DNA from: Phycisphaerales bacterium
GTDB lineage: Bacteria > Planctomycetota > Phycisphaerae > Phycisphaerales > UBA1924
Assembly: GCA_030680655.1 (NCBI GenBank)
Contig: JAUXUZ010000277.1
Coordinates: forward strand, 1-15,826
DNA: 15,826 bases
Direction of reading: 5' to 3'
Shown in pieces: positions 14,001 through 15,826 of this stretch. Position 1 is the stretch's first letter; every line of letters begins with the position of its first letter. Both the position numbers and the translations under genes were made by a program. The notes beneath the pieces are model-generated. The model was not told the DNA's origin. It ran no database searches and worked only from the letters and a program-made list of their open reading frames with translations.

Positions 14001-15527
14001 TCAGGCAGCCGCGGATTTGGGGATGAACACACGGAGGATGTTGCTCCCGGCCTTCTGGGCCGAGGCGAGGGCGCGGTCGATCGTGTCGAAGACGATCTCG
14101 ACGTTGGTGAAGCGGTCGCGCGTGGTGGTGTCCATCGTGATGAGCCCGGCGGAGATGGTCACGTGGAGGTCAACGGCAACCAGTCCCGGCGGCTTGATCC
14201 GCAGCGGGGTGCCGGCCACGGCGGCCCTGAACCGCTCGGCGTGCTTGGTGCCGGTGATGCGGTCGGTGCCGCCCATCAGCACGGCGAAGCGCCCGCGGTC
14301 GAAGCAGAAGCAGACGGCGTTGTACGGCTCGACCGTCGTCCGGAGGATCGAAGCGATCTGGGCGAGCATCTCGTCGGCGTACTCGGCGCCCTGTTGGATC
14401 TCGATCTCGCCGAACCCGTCAACCGCGAACACGCCCATCGAGAACGGGCCGCCGCCGGCCTGGAACTGCTCGACCGTCGCGATCATGTTCTGGTTGAGGA
14501 TGCGCCGCGACGGGAGCATCGTGACGGTGTCGGTGTCCTCGATCGTCAGCGGGTTGTTGTCGGTCTGGCCGCCCGGTCCGAACGGCACGGTGACGGCAAG
14601 GAGCTGCTCGTTGGCCTGCTTGCGGATGGCCTCCGGGTCGTTGAACGAGCCCGCGTCCACCTCGAGCAGCTTCGCGATCTCTTTGGCGCCGGCGCTGATC
14701 TTGTTCATCACCGCGTCGGCCTGCATCGGGGAGAGGCTGAACCACTCCTGCGCCTTCGCGTAGTACCGCTTCAGGGCTACGCCGCCCTCTGCAGCGCAGA
14801 GCACGTCCGCCGCGATGTTGCCAAGGCCAACGGCCTGGCAGATTTCGAGGTATTCCTGCGGTGCCGCCGTCGGACGCTCGTGGAACTTGATCGGCATCGC
14901 CAGCTCCGGCGGGAGCTTCCAGCGCCCAGCGAGCATCGAGCCGACGTCTGCGTGGGTCATCTCGAGCTCGGCCAGTTCCGTGCGGGCCAGCTGCCGATGG
15001 TCTCCCCCGACCTGATCGAGGATCATGCCGTATTCCTCGCCGAGCGCCTCGTGGAACGCCACCATGCCCACATCCTGGAGCAGACCGGCGAGGAAGCACT
15101 CCTCATCGTGGCCGATTCGGGATTCCGCCGCGATGCACTTGGCCGCGACGCCGGTGAGCAGCCCCCGCCGCCAGTAGGCCTGGTAGTCAAAGCCACCCTT
15201 GGATGAACGGGTGAGGCTGGCAACAAGCGAGAACCCCAGCGCGAGCGTCTTCACGGCGTTGAGCCCGAGCATGACGATCGACTGGTTGATCGTCGTGCAA
15301 GGCTTGCTCAGCCCGTAGAACGACGAGTTGACGGTTTTGAGGACCTTGCTCGAAAGCCCTTGGTCGTTGGTGATGACCTCCGCGATCTCGCGCATGGATG
15401 ACCGGTTGCTGCTGGTCAGCTCGATCACGCGCATGGCCACAGCGGGCATGCTGGGCAGGCGGTCACACTTCAACACCCTATCGAGCAGTTCTGGGTTCAT
15501 TTCTTGGGCTCGCTTCACTGACCTCAT
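14001..15527 (-). CDS. HDOD-domain signalling protein with degenerate GGDEF-like C-terminus
   Basis: Encodes 508 residues. Residues about 20-225 form an HDOD domain: LPSMPAVAMRVIEL (24-37), VITNDQGLSSKVLKTVNSSF (51-70), INQSIVMLGLNAVK (80-93). The histidine-aspartate pair of catalytic HD domains is replaced by Gln151-Asp152 in LLQDVG, as usual for non-catalytic HDOD proteins. Residues about 335-505 fit a GGDEF fold (FSMGVFAVDGFGEIE, VTISAGLITMD, DRALASAQKAGSN), but the signature is DRGRF (410-414), so diguanylate cyclase activity is not expected. Such proteins act as scaffolds in signalling, motility or stress control. Start: the ATG at 15527 is given; the ATG at 15500 (residue 10) is directly before the conserved NPELLDRVL and equally plausible. 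Neither has a clear ribosome-binding site. Confidence 0.88.
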   Translation of the reverse strand: MRSVKRAQEMNPELLDRVLKCDRLPSMPAVAMRVIELTSSNRSSMREIAEVITNDQGLSSKVLKTVNSSFYGLSKPCTTINQSIVMLGLNAVKTLALGFSLVASLTRSSKGGFDYQAYWRRGLLTGVAAKCIAAESRIGHDEECFLAGLLQDVGMVAFHEALGEEYGMILDQVGGDHRQLARTELAELEMTHADVGSMLAGRWKLPPELAMPIKFHERPTAAPQEYLEICQAVGLGNIAADVLCAAEGGVALKRYYAKAQEWFSLSPMQADAVMNKISAGAKEIAKLLEVDAGSFNDPEAIRKQANEQLLAVTVPFGPGGQTDNNPLTIEDTDTVTMLPSRRILNQNMIATVEQFQAGGGPFSMGVFAVDGFGEIEIQQGAEYADEMLAQIASILRTTVEPYNAVCFCFDRGRFAVLMGGTDRITGTKHAERFRAAVAGTPLRIKPPGLVAVDLHVTISAGLITMDTTTRDRFTNVEIVFDTIDRALASAQKAGSNILRVFIPKSAAA

Positions 15528-15586
15528 GTGGAGGCCGTGGAGCGTTCATCGACACCGCCCCCCCTCTGCTTTACCAGCAATTACCC

Positions 15587-15826
15587 TCACCCCCCGCTTT
15601 TTCGGCTCAGACTGGGGAAGACCAACCCCAGAGTGCGGGGTGAACTCCCGATCAGGGTCCGGAAATACGCGGCGAGGAGGCGGTTCGCCCGTTGGATGTC
15701 CTCGGGTGTGCCGACGGACGCATCTCTGATTGCCGCGAGCGTTCTGCGGCGAACGGGCCAGGACTCGAGTTGGCGACCCTCGGGCGAAACGGGCGTGTCG
15801 GTGGCCGCGACCACGCCGCCGAGTTC
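15587..15826 (-). CDS. C-terminal part of an unidentified protein, cut by the window edge
   Basis: The minus-strand frame is open from the right edge to a TGA at 15587, giving at least 79 residues; the 5' end lies outside. Codon third positions are strongly G/C-biased, as in the surrounding genes, and the sequence looks protein-like, with TPEDIQRANRLLAAYFRTLI as a probable amphipathic helix near the end. I recognise no family. It lies on the same strand as the HDOD gene, which starts 59 bases downstream, so the two may be cotranscribed. The region between them contains a G-rich run on the coding strand and no clear promoter. It may be a shadow frame rather than a gene, but codon bias argues for a gene. 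Confidence 0.5.
   Translation of the reverse strand, partial: ELGGVVAATDTPVSPEGRQLESWPVRRRTLAAIRDASVGTPEDIQRANRLLAAYFRTLIGSSPRTLGLVFPSLSRKSGG

Noticed and set aside
15612..15631. CTGGGG/CCCCAG inverted repeat as a terminator
   Set aside because: It lies within the partial reading frame ending at 15587, has an 8-base loop and no T-run on either strand.
1..15826. CRISPR arrays, tRNA or rRNA genes, insertion sequences, phage or defence genes
   Set aside because: Looked for across the intergenic regions and reading frames; no spaced repeats, cloverleaf sequences, transposase or integrase motifs, or defence domains were recognised. The only direct repeats are the dockerin-encoding ones.

Overview
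The window is GC-rich and densely coding, and it reads as chromosomal DNA of a planctomycete, most likely of the class Phycisphaerae. The main clue is two secreted proteins that end in the same 69-residue, Cys-bounded, DNNDF-containing dockerin-like module ('GC-type dockerin'), which I associate with that group. A thiamine-phosphate synthase with an extra N-terminal domain and a HDOD/GGDEF-like protein agree with this. The class assignment is inference. The first 48 bases are an almost pure G run, so the left edge is probably a contig or read end.

Layout. 1-1057: a small exported, possibly lipidated protein (+), then about 360 bases without a gene that contain a pyrimidine-rich tract and a strong intrinsic terminator serving the next gene. 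1058-3906 (-): an FHA-domain protein, a family 2 glycosyltransferase and a periplasmic TlpA-type thioredoxin, in that transcription order. 4086-5408 (+): the radical SAM heme chaperone HemW, ending 7 bases from the convergent RluA-type pseudouridine synthase. 5416-11479 (-): zwf (glucose-6-phosphate dehydrogenase), two secreted proteins with GC-type dockerin modules, pgl (6-phosphogluconolactonase) and the pseudouridine synthase. 11667-13983 (+): the ThiE fusion and an M16 zinc peptidase. 14001-15826 (-): a HDOD protein with a degenerate GGDEF-like C-terminus, and the C-terminal piece of an unidentified protein cut by the window edge.

How the genes work together. Zwf and Pgl catalyse the first two steps of the oxidative pentose phosphate pathway. 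They lie on one strand, separated by the two secreted-protein genes. The remaining genes are housekeeping (HemW, RluA, ThiE) or envelope and signalling functions (FHA, glycosyltransferase, TlpA, M16, HDOD) with no obvious common pathway.

I found no tRNA, rRNA, CRISPR array, transposase, integrase, phage gene or defence system. The most unusual signal is regulatory. Three genes without a Shine-Dalgarno site (pgl, thiE, the M16 peptidase) each have a TANNNT hexamer exactly 6 bases before the start codon, which suggests leaderless transcripts. The second notable item is the pair of near-equivalent dockerin-like C-terminal modules, whose binding partner is not evident here.
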